From Chromera velia (taxonomy: Eukaryota > Sar > Chromeraceae), in the NCBI GenBank assembly GCA_018398765.1, contig JAHBMJ010000289.1, positions 1-25,000 on the forward strand: a DNA stretch of 25,000 bases. Reading direction: 5' to 3'. Numbering within the stretch: position 1 is the stretch's first letter; every line of letters starts with the position of its first letter. The notes beneath the pieces were generated by a model. The model searched no databases. It was not told the DNA's origin and saw only the letters and a list, made by a program, of their open reading frames with translations. Positions 18,905 through 23,333 of this stretch are shown here, in pieces. Both the position numbers and the translations under genes were made by a program.

Positions 18905-20747
18905 AACTCGATGCTTTATTCTGCAGCCGTGTGTTCCTTCCTCTCTACAGCGACGAGCGGCGCAAACAAAAACCCCACGAGCAAGAAAGAAAGAAACGTC
19001 TGCTGTGTATTCACAGAGGACACTGCATAGCGCATGACTGCCTGCTCTGTCATTCATAACGTTTTTGAATCAATTTTCCTCTGCATTCGCGAAAGGTACG
19101 GACAAAAGTTCGGGATCGCAGATTCACACCCCTTTCTGTGGACAAACAAAATGCTTCAGCCAGCCATTGTGTGCTCTTTTCAATTCACACAGTCCGTACA
19201 TCGACCAACCTCTGGAGGAGCGAAGTACTCGAGGAGAATGTCCGAGCTATCTAGATACTGAGACTTCAGGTCACCCGCACTGTACAGGGCAACGGACTTG
19301 GCGGCCCATCCCGCCCTTTCTCTCTGCAGGATTGCAGGTCGAAACGCAGACAGACGGAAGGCTTGGATCCAAGGAGGGAAAGAGAGACAGAGGTGCACAA
19401 AGGATGCAAAGGGTCCCCTAGTGAGGACTTTATTGTGTCAATGCACTTCAGTTTTCTCCTCGGAAAGTTTTGCGTCTTAGAAAGGGATGCACAAGGAGAA
19501 ATGCAAAAGCAGCGGCACCCAACGGCAGAGACCCGCATACACACATGCACACATACACACACACACCGAGAGTTTGAACAGAGAAATAGATGGAAAAACA
19601 TCAAAAAAGAGTCAAATTGATCGGACTACAAGGGCAATCTCATGAACGCACGCACACAGCACCCAACCACCATTACCCAGAACGTACCAAAAAAAAAAAA
19701 AAGGCACCTACCGACCTGCAGAGGTTCCCTGTTGATCTGCCAATGGGATTCCTCAGGCCCCGCTGTGAGAGCCTGGGTGAACGCCGGGTAGTTCATGCAC
19801 TGGGCAGGCCAGAACTGCATGCACTTCACGTTCTCTAGAGTGGGGGGGGGGTCGCACATCCGTTCGTCGTTGTGGAGAACGTCGTGCCATAATACGGGAG
19901 AGTCCTGCAGAGTAGTCCATTCACGCGCATGCACACATGCACATAGAGACACAATGCTTTGAGAAGAAAAACGGAAAAGAATGAGGCCGCTGCACCTTTC
20001 AGGTTCTGGAGAGACACGAAGAAAGCTGTGCCCCTTGGGCGCATCCTAGGGAGGAAGGGAAAAAAGAGAAGAAGAGAGGCAACAGGGGGTAAAAGAGGAA
20101 AGGTCCCTAAGAGCTGCCTACCACAAACTGTGCTGTGATGTGGTCCTCTCCTCTCCTTCCAGTTCCTTTGTTCAAAACGGCATTGAAGATTGTGTTTCGA
20201 GTGGCTGCTTCGTTCTGCAAATAGTATCAGCGAAGAGTAAACATACAACATCGGATGCTGGAGAACAGGCAGGCAGGTCAAGATGGCTGCTGTATCTTTG
20301 AATTGATCCCCTGACCCAGGAGCCCAGTCAAAAAAATGGACTCGCCTTTTCTTTCGTGTGTGTGCAGTGTCATCATACCCAACACGCACAAGAATGAAAA
20401 AGAAGAAAGCAGGCCGAGTCTTTTAATGTCCTTTTGTGTTGAGACCCGAGAAAAGAATGAATAAAAGACAAGACAAAATAAATAAAGAAGAAAAGAAAGA
20501 AAATACATAAGGAAGAGAGGAAGATAAGAAGGAGGCAGGGAGGCAAGGAGTCAGCTCGAAAAAGTGATACGAAGGGAGTCCTAGAAGGACAAAAGTCATG
20601 ATCCAGACGCAGACACACCTGCAGCGCGACTTCAAACCAGAATTCCTCCAGTGTGCACTTATGGAGATGGGTGCACCCTTTGCCCCCGTTCGGTCTTTGC
20701 GAAAGCGCATTTCTGGCATTGTCGAAACATTTGTACAAAATGGGGTC
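351..20747 (-). CDS. Giant multi-exon Cys-rich protein of at least 20 tandem CxxC modules (partial, runs off left edge)
   Basis: Thirty-five exons join in one open frame of about 3,110 codons; each is listed separately. All 35 donors are GT with G at +5, and 30 of 35 acceptors end TGCAG. The head (w1 to early w7) is unrecognised. Modules R1-R20 follow, each about 105-165 residues: C-x-x-C, about 7-14 residues, C, a hydrophobic strand often ending GG-x-x-C, a helical stretch, a second strand, then the next module's first Cys. Thirteen phase-1 introns sit inside C-x-x-C; all others are phase 0 or 2. The start codon and 5' exons lie above 20747 and were not identified; the 3' end lies left of position 1. 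I recognise no family and give no molecular function. A disulfide-bonded extracellular, wall or lumenal structural protein is inferred from the Cys pattern only. An intact frame across all exons argues against a pseudogene. Confidence 0.88.
721..863 (-). CDS. Giant gene exon w34 (module R20, first part)
   Basis: Phase 1 in, phase 0 out. The junction is PC-E-GCRVRMKDAVELPDC. The strand FATSFEFSLYEQ ends at GGTTC. It ends EAVVQ before donor GTTCGT, at the same place relative to the fourth Cys as the intron after w27. Confidence 0.88.
1240..1333 (-). CDS. Giant gene exon w33 (end of R19)
   Basis: Phase 0 in, phase 1 out, from AQLEGLTTGGTNTKV to NDVGRPC plus one base. The acceptor is TCTGCAG and the donor GTCGGT. 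It supplies the Cys that opens the next C-x-x-C. Confidence 0.78.
1474..1529. repeat. (GT)n microsatellite
   Basis: An interrupted GT run lies in the intron between exons w32 and w33. Confidence 0.9.
1656..1710 (-). CDS. Giant gene exon w32 (microexon in R19)
   Basis: Fifty-five nt, phase 2 in and phase 0 out (YGCDKALQKLQSKEGTLQ). The acceptor is TGTGCAG and the donor GTCTGT. It is accepted because it restores the frame between w31 and w33 and continues the Lys/Cys pattern. Confidence 0.65.
1981..2188 (-). CDS. Giant gene exon w31 (module R19, first part)
   Basis: Phase 1 in, phase 2 out. The junction is PC-D-PCQIAGTLSTPTCPPC, again with a second C-x-x-C. The strand PTLTLTFTVSA ends at RANC. 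It ends KCDKDK with Lys split by donor GTCAGT. Without splicing the frame would stop at 1938, leaving R19 unfinished, so splicing is preferred. Confidence 0.82.
2486..2822 (-). CDS. Giant gene exon w30 (module R18, remainder)
   Basis: Phase 0 in, phase 1 out, beginning SVANLPTCWDP. The strand DAEVKVKVTNKGED ends at GGPSC. Helices with Lys/Glu follow, and it ends MDLEPC plus one base. The donor is GTCAGT. Confidence 0.9.
3049..3446 (-). CDS. Giant gene exon w29 (module R17 and start of R18)
   Basis: Phase 1 in, phase 0 out. The junction is DC-P-DCNVETCTPSSPC with the class-1 extra Cys. The strand ELSFNIKFKEGN ends at GAAYC, and the closing strand AVDVKVLPVKKE leads to LGLADC. It crosses CQKC into R18 without an intron and ends VVDCT before donor GTCAGT. 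Confidence 0.9.
3698..3932 (-). CDS. Giant gene exon w28 (module R16, second half)
   Basis: Phase 0 in, phase 1 out, from ECLLKLSEQRGASL to LTGLSDC plus one base. The closing strands are WLIVELEADATR and VPVTLTLGPF. The acceptor is CCTGCAG and the donor GTCAGT. Confidence 0.88.
4120..4337 (-). CDS. Giant gene exon w27 (module R16, first half)
   Basis: Phase 1 in, phase 0 out. The junction is TC-E-ACEVKVKFLPPPC, close to R3, R8, R12 and R20. The strand GTWEIQLKAGEA ends at GGRPC. It ends GSNVLQ before donor GTCTGT, itself the start of a GTCT repeat. Confidence 0.88.
4760..4995 (-). CDS. Giant gene exon w26 (module R15, remainder)
   Basis: Phase 2 in, phase 1 out. It begins YEMVHGTKYRTC, which finishes the strand and supplies the fourth Cys, and ends DSLQTC plus one base. 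The donor is GTCAGC. R15 totals 321 nt, the shortest complete module. Confidence 0.86.
5340..5424 (-). CDS. Giant gene exon w25 (module R15, start)
   Basis: Eighty-five nt, phase 1 in and phase 2 out. The junction is DC-V-FCKVAVDDNCKTC with a second C-x-x-C. The strand TSMLTSSVRLK is cut by the intron at GTCAGT and continues in w26. This donor was preferred over later GT sites because only phase 2 fits w26. Confidence 0.8.
5887..6103 (-). CDS. Giant gene exon w24 (module R14, second half)
   Basis: Phase 0 in, phase 1 out, from VRDAFLQRREKIPE to LEPRDC plus one base. The closing strand is DVTVELLRLVVEDAAN. The acceptor is GCTGCAG and the donor GTCCGT. Confidence 0.87.
6451..6856 (-). CDS. Giant gene exon w23 (end of R13, start of R14)
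   Basis: Phase 2 in, phase 0 out. It begins CGASESGVKKLL, ends R13 at FGVSEC and crosses CRDC into R14 (KVEIEIPEMPPC) with no intron. The strand KVRMIAKKQ ends at GGKSC. It ends HPWRDK before donor GTCAGC. This intronless junction matches R9-R10 and R17-R18. Confidence 0.9.
6859..6888. repeat. (AC)n microsatellite next to an acceptor
   Basis: An AC run lies two bases outside exon w23. On the gene's strand it is a GT run ending directly in the GTGTGCAG acceptor, so the acceptor tract is a microsatellite rather than a polypyrimidine tract. Confidence 0.9.
7077..7236 (-). CDS. Giant gene exon w22 (module R13, start)
   Basis: Phase 1 in, phase 2 out. The junction is PC-A-DCFIVSCNLQTPLC with the extra Cys shared with R9 and R17. 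The strand NTVNWKVNFKTEA ends at GGKSC. It ends DKLLL with R split by the intron; the donor is GTCTGC. Confidence 0.86.
7533..8030 (-). CDS. Giant gene exon w21 (complete module R12 in one exon)
   Basis: A 498-nt single-exon module flanked by phase-1 introns, homologous in layout to w14. The junction is VC-V-PCKVKLTMKTPPDC; the strand ADMVLEMELTEQQ ends at GGLSC. A variable middle has two extra Cys (SSC, DLC), and the closing strand KKVDVKIAVTDQG leads to VQPC plus one base. The donor is GTGCGT. Confidence 0.92.
8292..8580 (-). CDS. Giant gene exon w20 (module R11, remainder)
   Basis: Phase 0 in, phase 1 out, from LEASDTSAGFVKDLAG to KADIPVC plus one base. Gly-rich GQGGGESKHKTC carries the fourth Cys, and several further Cys follow (PPAC, KKC, TVC). 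The donor is GTCAGT. Confidence 0.87.
8925..9007 (-). CDS. Giant gene exon w19 (module R11, start)
   Basis: Eighty-three nt, phase 1 in and phase 0 out. The junction is RC-M-ECGLEPWEKCKRC with the second C-x-x-C of class-3 modules. It ends EDRESSLK before donor GTGCGT. Confidence 0.8.
9307..9577 (-). CDS. Giant gene exon w18 (module R10, second half)
   Basis: Phase 0 in, phase 1 out, from AWSSSVNDALSLRNE to DKMSIWRC plus one base. It is mostly charged helix (EVAKQIAKKVKEA). The acceptor is CCTGCAG and the donor GTCAGT. Confidence 0.86.
9955..10260 (-). CDS. Giant gene exon w17 (end of R9, start of R10)
   Basis: This has 102 codons, phase 0 to 0. It begins IAPFKSAFKSASSS, ends R9 at ALGLPLC and continues without an intron through CKPC into R10 (ATISDVFVPVC). 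The strand KTTVYGTVNF ends at GGFAC. It ends PQTIR before donor GTCAGT. The junction R9-R10 has lost, or never had, the phase-1 intron. Confidence 0.88.
10577..10696 (-). CDS. Giant gene exon w16 (module R9, middle)
   Basis: Forty codons, phase 0 to 0 (ISLDERAEPAPACATAV to SHDPPNAI). It completes the strand begun in w15 and carries the fourth Cys (PAPAC). The acceptor GTGAAG is weaker than most; the donor is GTGAGT. Confidence 0.7.
10751..10775. repeat. (AAGAG)n repeat
   Basis: An AAGAG pentanucleotide run lies just outside exon w16. On the coding strand it provides a CTCTT tract upstream of that exon's unusual GTGAAG acceptor. Confidence 0.9.
11104..11192 (-). CDS. Giant gene exon w15 (module R9, start)
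   Basis: Eighty-nine nt, phase 1 in and phase 0 out. The junction is TC-E-ECSVTSCSLEPKC with an extra Cys, shared with R13 and R17. It ends DTVTAT within the first strand, before donor GTAAGT. Confidence 0.8.
11582..12055 (-). CDS. Giant gene exon w14 (complete module R8 in one exon)
   Basis: A 474-nt exon with phase-1 introns on both sides encodes one whole module. The junction is PC-D-PCEMEFSLDPAPC; the strand VFLDFKIKITKGG precedes GATC, helices follow, and the closing strand EILIKQIQVTDNG leads to LGLATC plus one base. It is a symmetrical 1-1 cassette of 158 codons, a type that can be inserted or duplicated without a frameshift. Confidence 0.92.
12125..12189. repeat. (AG)n microsatellite
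   Basis: An AG run with a few interruptions lies in the intron between exons w13 and w14. It reads as CT on the gene's strand. Confidence 0.95.
12229..12355 (-). CDS. Giant gene exon w13 (module R7, end)
   Basis: Phase 0 in, phase 1 out, from RLRDVFAGMELNG to LPDLFPC plus one base. The acceptor is CATGCAG and the donor GTATGT. It completes the short module R7 (333 nt over two exons). A long AG microsatellite lies in the next intron. Confidence 0.82.
12638..12843 (-). CDS. Giant gene exon w12 (module R7, first part)
   Basis: Phase 1 in, phase 0 out. The junction reads PC-G-VCSVAAEYKCISC, with a second C-x-x-C typical of class-3 modules. The strand SSEVTLKFAID ends at TLKTC. The acceptor GTGTAG is one of the few not ending TGCAG; it was chosen because only it gives the required phase. 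The donor is GTAGGT. Confidence 0.8.
12956..12982. repeat. (GGAA)n repeat
   Basis: About seven GGAA/GAAG units lie in the intron between exons w11 and w12. Confidence 0.95.
13243..13294 (-). CDS. Giant gene exon w11 (microexon closing R6)
   Basis: Seventeen codons plus one base (LMSLSPDHRYCLGMLPC), phase 0 in and phase 1 out. It supplies the terminal Cys needed before the next C-x-x-C. The donor is the first of repeated GTCA units (GTCAGTCAGTCAGT). It is accepted because both phases fit w10 and w12 exactly. Confidence 0.68.
13613..13995 (-). CDS. Giant gene exon w10 (module R6, main part)
   Basis: Phase 1 in, phase 0 out. The junction gives TC-D-DCDVSWTVPNFAEC. The strand GDLRIQVSS leads to the fourth Cys in KSRPC. 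A long charged helical region follows (residues from CREILQLARS to LRSLGRQ). It ends NADVD before donor GTCAGT. Confidence 0.87.
14183..14220. repeat. (ACTC)n repeat
   Basis: About nine ACTC units, ending in AC, lie in the intron between exons w9 and w10. Confidence 0.95.
14350..14569 (-). CDS. Giant gene exon w9 (module R5, second half)
   Basis: Phase 0 in, phase 1 out, from AIKGALDSGQSS to WQTC plus one base. It is a helical stretch (QVIQAAFCKLLQQ) followed by the closing strand VELVMRVED. The donor GTCAGT comes right after the first base of the codon that follows Cys. Confidence 0.88.
14983..15040. repeat. (AC)n microsatellite next to a donor
   Basis: An AC run almost touches the GTAAGT donor of exon w8. 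On the gene's strand the intron begins GTAAGT and runs straight into GT repeats. Confidence 0.95.
15044..15213 (-). CDS. Giant gene exon w8 (module R5, first half)
   Basis: Phase 1 in, phase 0 out. The codon split by the intron gives DC-Q-PCQLRTTADLPC, so the intron lies inside C-x-x-C. The strand GSYKITLTM is followed by PGKAC instead of the usual GGxxC. The exon ends NCPDLE before donor GTAAGT. The next intron carries an AC microsatellite. Confidence 0.88.
15470..17691 (-). CDS. Giant gene exon w7 (large exon: end of head, R0-R4)
   Basis: At 2,222 nt (phase 2 in, phase 1 out) this is by far the largest exon. It starts with CVRLRSGSEVDF, continues the head through a Trp/Tyr-rich part (LTWWYGDKKK), then a degenerate module R0 (PCKLIFEQPGCPC). 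Four modules without internal introns follow. Their C-x-x-C motifs are CDPC (17031-17042), CQSC (16644-16655), CSDC (16254-16265) and CVSC (15912-15923), spaced 129, 130 and 114 codons. R1 has GGKPC and R3 has GGRTC as the strand-end motif. The exon ends SLPDC plus one base before donor GTCAGT, the first phase-1 intron of the gene. Tandem modules without introns contrast with the split modules downstream. Confidence 0.93.
17975..18279 (-). CDS. Giant gene exon w6 (head region)
   Basis: This exon has 101 codons plus two bases (phase 0 in, phase 2 out), from VLLPHREVSQDPRD to SARRGHYSYN with W completed by w7. The acceptor TCTTCAG follows a long CT tract; the donor is GTACGT. A Gly-rich segment (HIGGFGTGSDYI) and one Cys in HSCGGKK are visible. 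I compared it with MACPF-type motifs and found no match. Confidence 0.8.
18300..18332. repeat. (AG)n microsatellite
   Basis: An AG run lies just upstream (gene sense) of exon w6. As CT repeats it forms the polypyrimidine tract of that exon's TCTTCAG acceptor. Confidence 0.95.
18774..18827 (-). CDS. Giant gene exon w5 (microexon, head region)
   Basis: Eighteen codons, phase 0 to 0 (ERYLLGNTGKLTLLAYGE). The acceptor is TGTGCAG and the donor a canonical GTGAGT. It is supported by exact phase fit with w4 and w6. It lies just left of an ATCC/CAGA microsatellite that occupies its upstream intron. Confidence 0.62.
18840..18904. repeat. Compound (ATCC)n-(CAGA)n repeat
   Basis: About seven ATCC units are followed directly by about eight CAGA units, in the intron upstream of microexon w5. 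Confidence 0.95.
19210..19323 (-). CDS. Giant gene exon w4 (head region)
   Basis: Thirty-eight codons, phase 0 to 0, from RERAGWAAKSVALY to LLEYFAPPE. The acceptor is CCTGCAG and the donor GTTGGT. It has no Cys. It reads as one amphipathic helix followed by a short strand; no family is recognised. Confidence 0.72.
19716..19904 (-). CDS. Giant gene exon w3 (head region)
   Basis: Sixty-three codons, phase 0 to 0, beginning DSPVLWHDVLHNDERMC and ending NREPLQ. The acceptor is CTCTGCAG and the donor GTCGGT. It has three Cys (MCD, KCM, QCM) and several Trp, typical of a folded extracellular segment. The frame stays open upstream for about 140 bp, so a longer exon is possible but would contain intron-like sequence. 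Confidence 0.75.
20122..20214 (-). CDS. Giant gene exon w2 (head region)
   Basis: Thirty-one codons, phase 0 to 0, from NEAATRNTIFNAV to HITAQFV. The acceptor is TTTGCAG and the donor GTAGGC (G kept at +5). It is hydrophilic, without Cys. Phase and charge pattern join smoothly to exons w1 and w3. Confidence 0.68.
20619..20747 (-). CDS. Giant gene exon w1 (head region)
   Basis: This encodes 43 codons, phase 0 at both ends, from DPILYKCFDNAR to FWFEVALQ. The acceptor is CGTGCAG and the donor GTGTGT. It contains three Cys and a Gly-rich turn (NGGKGC). There is no in-frame ATG, so it is not the first exon. No family is recognised. Confidence 0.72.
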
Positions 20748-21948
20748 CTGCACGTGTCGTGTAGAGTTTATTCATCTGTTTGCTTGCAGTTTCTCCATGC
20801 CCTGTATGATACACACAGGGACCACGTGAGAAGCCTATGGCCGAGGAAAGAAAGCACCAGCGTGCACACTCATTTGAAGTCCCTTAAGGGATGTGGAGAA
20901 TCACATCAACGTGAGCAGAGAGGGGGTGTTGGGTGCTTCAGAGGAGGAGAAAGTCTTCTTTTCTTCTCATTCTTGGCGAGGTGAAGAAGAATGGTGAGAG
21001 ACACGTCAAAAGGACGAGCGATGCCGGAGCGAAGAGAACACACAGGAAGCAGGGAAGAACCATTGTGTTGGTTTCCTTTTCAAACAGGCACAAATACGCA
21101 TACACGCAGGTTGCAAGGCAGAAAGAAGGACAAGTATAGAAAAGGCACCGGAAAAGATGTGCATTGTCAGCATTGCTCCGTAGACGGGCGCGTCACATGC
21201 TTCTTGAAGTGTTGTTTCTTAGTATCGTCCTTTTCTCAGTGAGCAACAGAAGACCAACAAAGGAGGAATTACGACACAGGTCCGCATCCATGCGAAGCTT
21301 CTTCTCTGATCGCTTTCAGTTCAGCCTCAAAAGAGACGAAAGCAAGAGAAAGGGGCTGCAAGGCATCTACATCTGACCTGACAAAGTGATGGAGTCGCCG
21401 TAAGCTGCAAGCAACAGATATATATTCACGAGACAAGAGTAGAGTTCAAGACATGATGTTCTCGGTGTGTCGGCATCGATTTCAAGTCAATCAGAATTAT
21501 TCACAGTGGCAAAGGAGAGCAGAGGCCAACAAAGAGAACATACCGCAAAAAGAAGGGCACAAAGGCGCCGCAATCGTCTACGAGATCCGGTCATGTGTAC
21601 TCGAGGTGGAAGATGCTGATAATCTATCGTATTTGTGTTCTGGTTTCACCAGGGAATACATGGAGCTCTTGGAGAGGAGTTTCCTGAAGAGCTTTCAGAT
21701 GACTTCATTGGGTGTGAACACAGAACAACGGGCACGGAAACTTTAATCGTGCATGGTCAATACGATCAAAACAACGCTTGTGTGTTGTTTGCCGAAACGT
21801 TTCGCATAATTCTGTTTCAGACAGTCTGGGTTCGAAAGAGGCAGTTGCAGCAGGGCAGTTTTGGAGCACACTGGAGCTAGCTTTCAGACACGTTCGGAGC
21901 ATCACGCGTGTTTATGGACATGAAAATGCGCTCGCCGTATACATATGA

Positions 21949-21966
21949 GCATGCATGCATGCATGA
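21949..21966. repeat. TGCATGC tandem cluster
   Basis: Overlapping GCATGC palindromes occur about 1.2 kb upstream of exon w1. TGCATGC-type motifs are known targets of ApiAP2 regulators in apicomplexans; a promoter role here is inference. Confidence 0.5.
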
Positions 21967-22001
21967 AACACGAACAAAAAACCAAGAAAAAATGCAGAGC
22001 T

Positions 22002-22031
22002 CGCGCGCGCGCGTTGTGGAAGTGCGCGCGG
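22002..22031. repeat. Alternating CG runs
   Basis: Two runs of alternating C and G (22002-22013 and about 22024-22030) lie close together. They have Z-DNA-forming potential and border the region upstream of the giant gene. Confidence 0.6.
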
Positions 22032-22189
22032 GGCCTGTTAACTTGAAAGAAAAGTCAGTCAGGTGACTCATTGAATGGTGGCTATCAAGACGACTGGCCA
22101 CGGAATGTTACCTACACCGAGGTTGCTTACTTGCATGACCACAGAACTCTTCAAAACCTCTTTGTGAGTCGTTGGAGGCTTATTCACAA

Positions 22190-22625
22190 GGATAGCAAGC
22201 TATCATTATTGCAATCATATAATTTATTACACTAAGTTGCAGTTCAAACAATTTATACTATTCCTTTTTACAATTTAAAAGACAAAAAAAAATCTTATAT
22301 ATTGACACAAATCTCCTACCTACGTCATACAAAAAATACAAAGTAGTACAAAGGCAAGACATTTGAAACTGCATGAGACAATTCTTTAAAAAAATCATAG
22401 TAAATTATAGTAAATTTTTGAATTCATGATTATTATCGATCAGTTACGATCAGTTTTGAGCAGAAAGGGCACGAAAGCTAACACGAAAGTCTTTGAAAGT
22501 CTTCAAACCCAATCTTTTTATAGAAAAACAAAAAAACAAAAAAAAAACTTTGTTTCAATTGTAGAAATATACTATGATTGTTATATAATTGTTAGAATTA
22601 CTGGCAATTTTAGTGTATGACAGTC
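22190..22625. other. AT-rich island
   Basis: Composition changes abruptly here: hand counting 22201-22440 gives 56 G/C of 240 (about 23%), while coding exons nearby exceed 50%. Poly-A/T tracts are frequent. No recognisable gene, terminal repeats or target-site duplication were seen. It could be an inserted organellar fragment, an old transposon remnant, or a scaffold or origin-like intergenic element. Confidence 0.75.
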
Positions 22626-23256
22626 TAGCCCACCCATCGTAGAGAGCAAAAAAACATTCACAGAATTCAAGTCAACATGGGGAACTTTGAATGACCAACC
22701 AGTTGCGCAATCGAGTGCAAGGCAACACTTGATTCATGGACCAGTTGAATGTGTGCATCTCGGTGTGCATGGTTCATCCATCTCTTTATCCATCCGTCCA
22801 TCCATCCATCCATCCATCCTTCCATCCTTCCTTCCATCCATCCATCCATCCATCCATCCATCCATCCACCCGAGTCCTTCCTTCCTTCCTTCCTTCCTTC
22901 CTTCCTTTTGCTTTGCTAGGAGGAAACAAAGAGCGCTGCATGCCCTCTGGCACGCAAAAAGCTCTCTCGGTCAACGTACTCGATCGAAATGTCTCATCAA
23001 GAAAAACAATCCAATTCTCTCTCAACGTTGGTCAAGATGAGGGACCAACACCCTCGAGCTGCTCCCACCCCCCTTTCCCCCCGGTGCCGATCGACTCGAA
23101 ACTTTCTTTCCAAAAAAAAAAAAAAGTGTGGGAGAGAGCATTCTTAGTCAGAGCTCTCGATCGACTGACAGAAGACAAGCAGGCACTGTCATACGAGTGG
23201 CCCGTTCCTTCATTCATTGAATGATGGATCCATTGAGTGGATTCGGGTGTGAGGGA
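22626..23256. other. Intergenic stretch with microsatellites
   Basis: Apart from the ATCC and TTCC repeats listed separately and a poly-A run near 23112-23125, I see no gene here. Short ORFs across the repeats are simple translations of the tetranucleotides. Confidence 0.7.
22786..22908. repeat. Compound (ATCC)n-(TTCC)n repeat
   Basis: ATCC units (22786-22870, with a few CTTC interruptions) are followed by a TTCC run (22876-22908). The ATCC part is the same motif as the repeat in the intron at 18840. Confidence 0.95.
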
Positions 23257-23331
23257 GTGAATGAGTGAGTAAGTGAGTGGTTGAATGAATGAATGAATGA
23301 ATGAATGAATGAATGAATGAGTGAATGAGTG
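23257..23331. repeat. (GAAT)n repeat abutting the RNase T2 stop codon
   Basis: GAAT/GAGT units end two bases from the stop codon of the RNase T2 gene. On the gene's strand the 3' UTR therefore begins with a CATT/CACT repeat. Confidence 0.93.
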
Positions 23332-23333
23332 CT

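Larger units (their letters stand above)
20748..22189. other. Unassigned region upstream of the first confirmed exon
   Basis: The start codon and any signal-peptide exon of the giant gene should lie here or further right, but no candidate was convincing. One possible 27-nt exon (21378-21404, phase 0 to 0, LTATPSLCQ, acceptor CTTGCAG, donor GTCAGA) would fit w1. Short plus-strand ORFs occur, none recognised. A TGCATGC run and a CG run lie near the right end. Confidence 0.5.

Noticed and set aside
19996-20045. Possible extra exon DAPKGHSFLRVSPEPE on the minus strand between w2 and w3
   Set aside because: Its only usable donor (GTGCAG) lacks G at +5 and gives phase 2, which does not fit w3. Skipping it joins w2 to w3 in phase. 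Continuous extension of w3 to 20045 stays open but would translate intron-like sequence.
21197-21376. Plus-strand 59-codon ORF starting MLLEVLFLSIVLFSVS, resembling a signal peptide
   Set aside because: There is no recognisable mature domain, homologue or splice context; a hydrophobic start in a short ORF is weak evidence.
21644-21777. Plus-strand segment GALGEEFPEELSDDFIGC preceded by a TTTCACCAG acceptor
   Set aside because: It has coding-like acidic composition but no partner exons, and the frame runs on into unremarkable sequence. It could not be supported as a gene.
22786-22908. Regular short repeats considered as a CRISPR-like array
   Set aside because: They are contiguous tetranucleotides without unique spacers, in a eukaryotic context: ordinary microsatellites.
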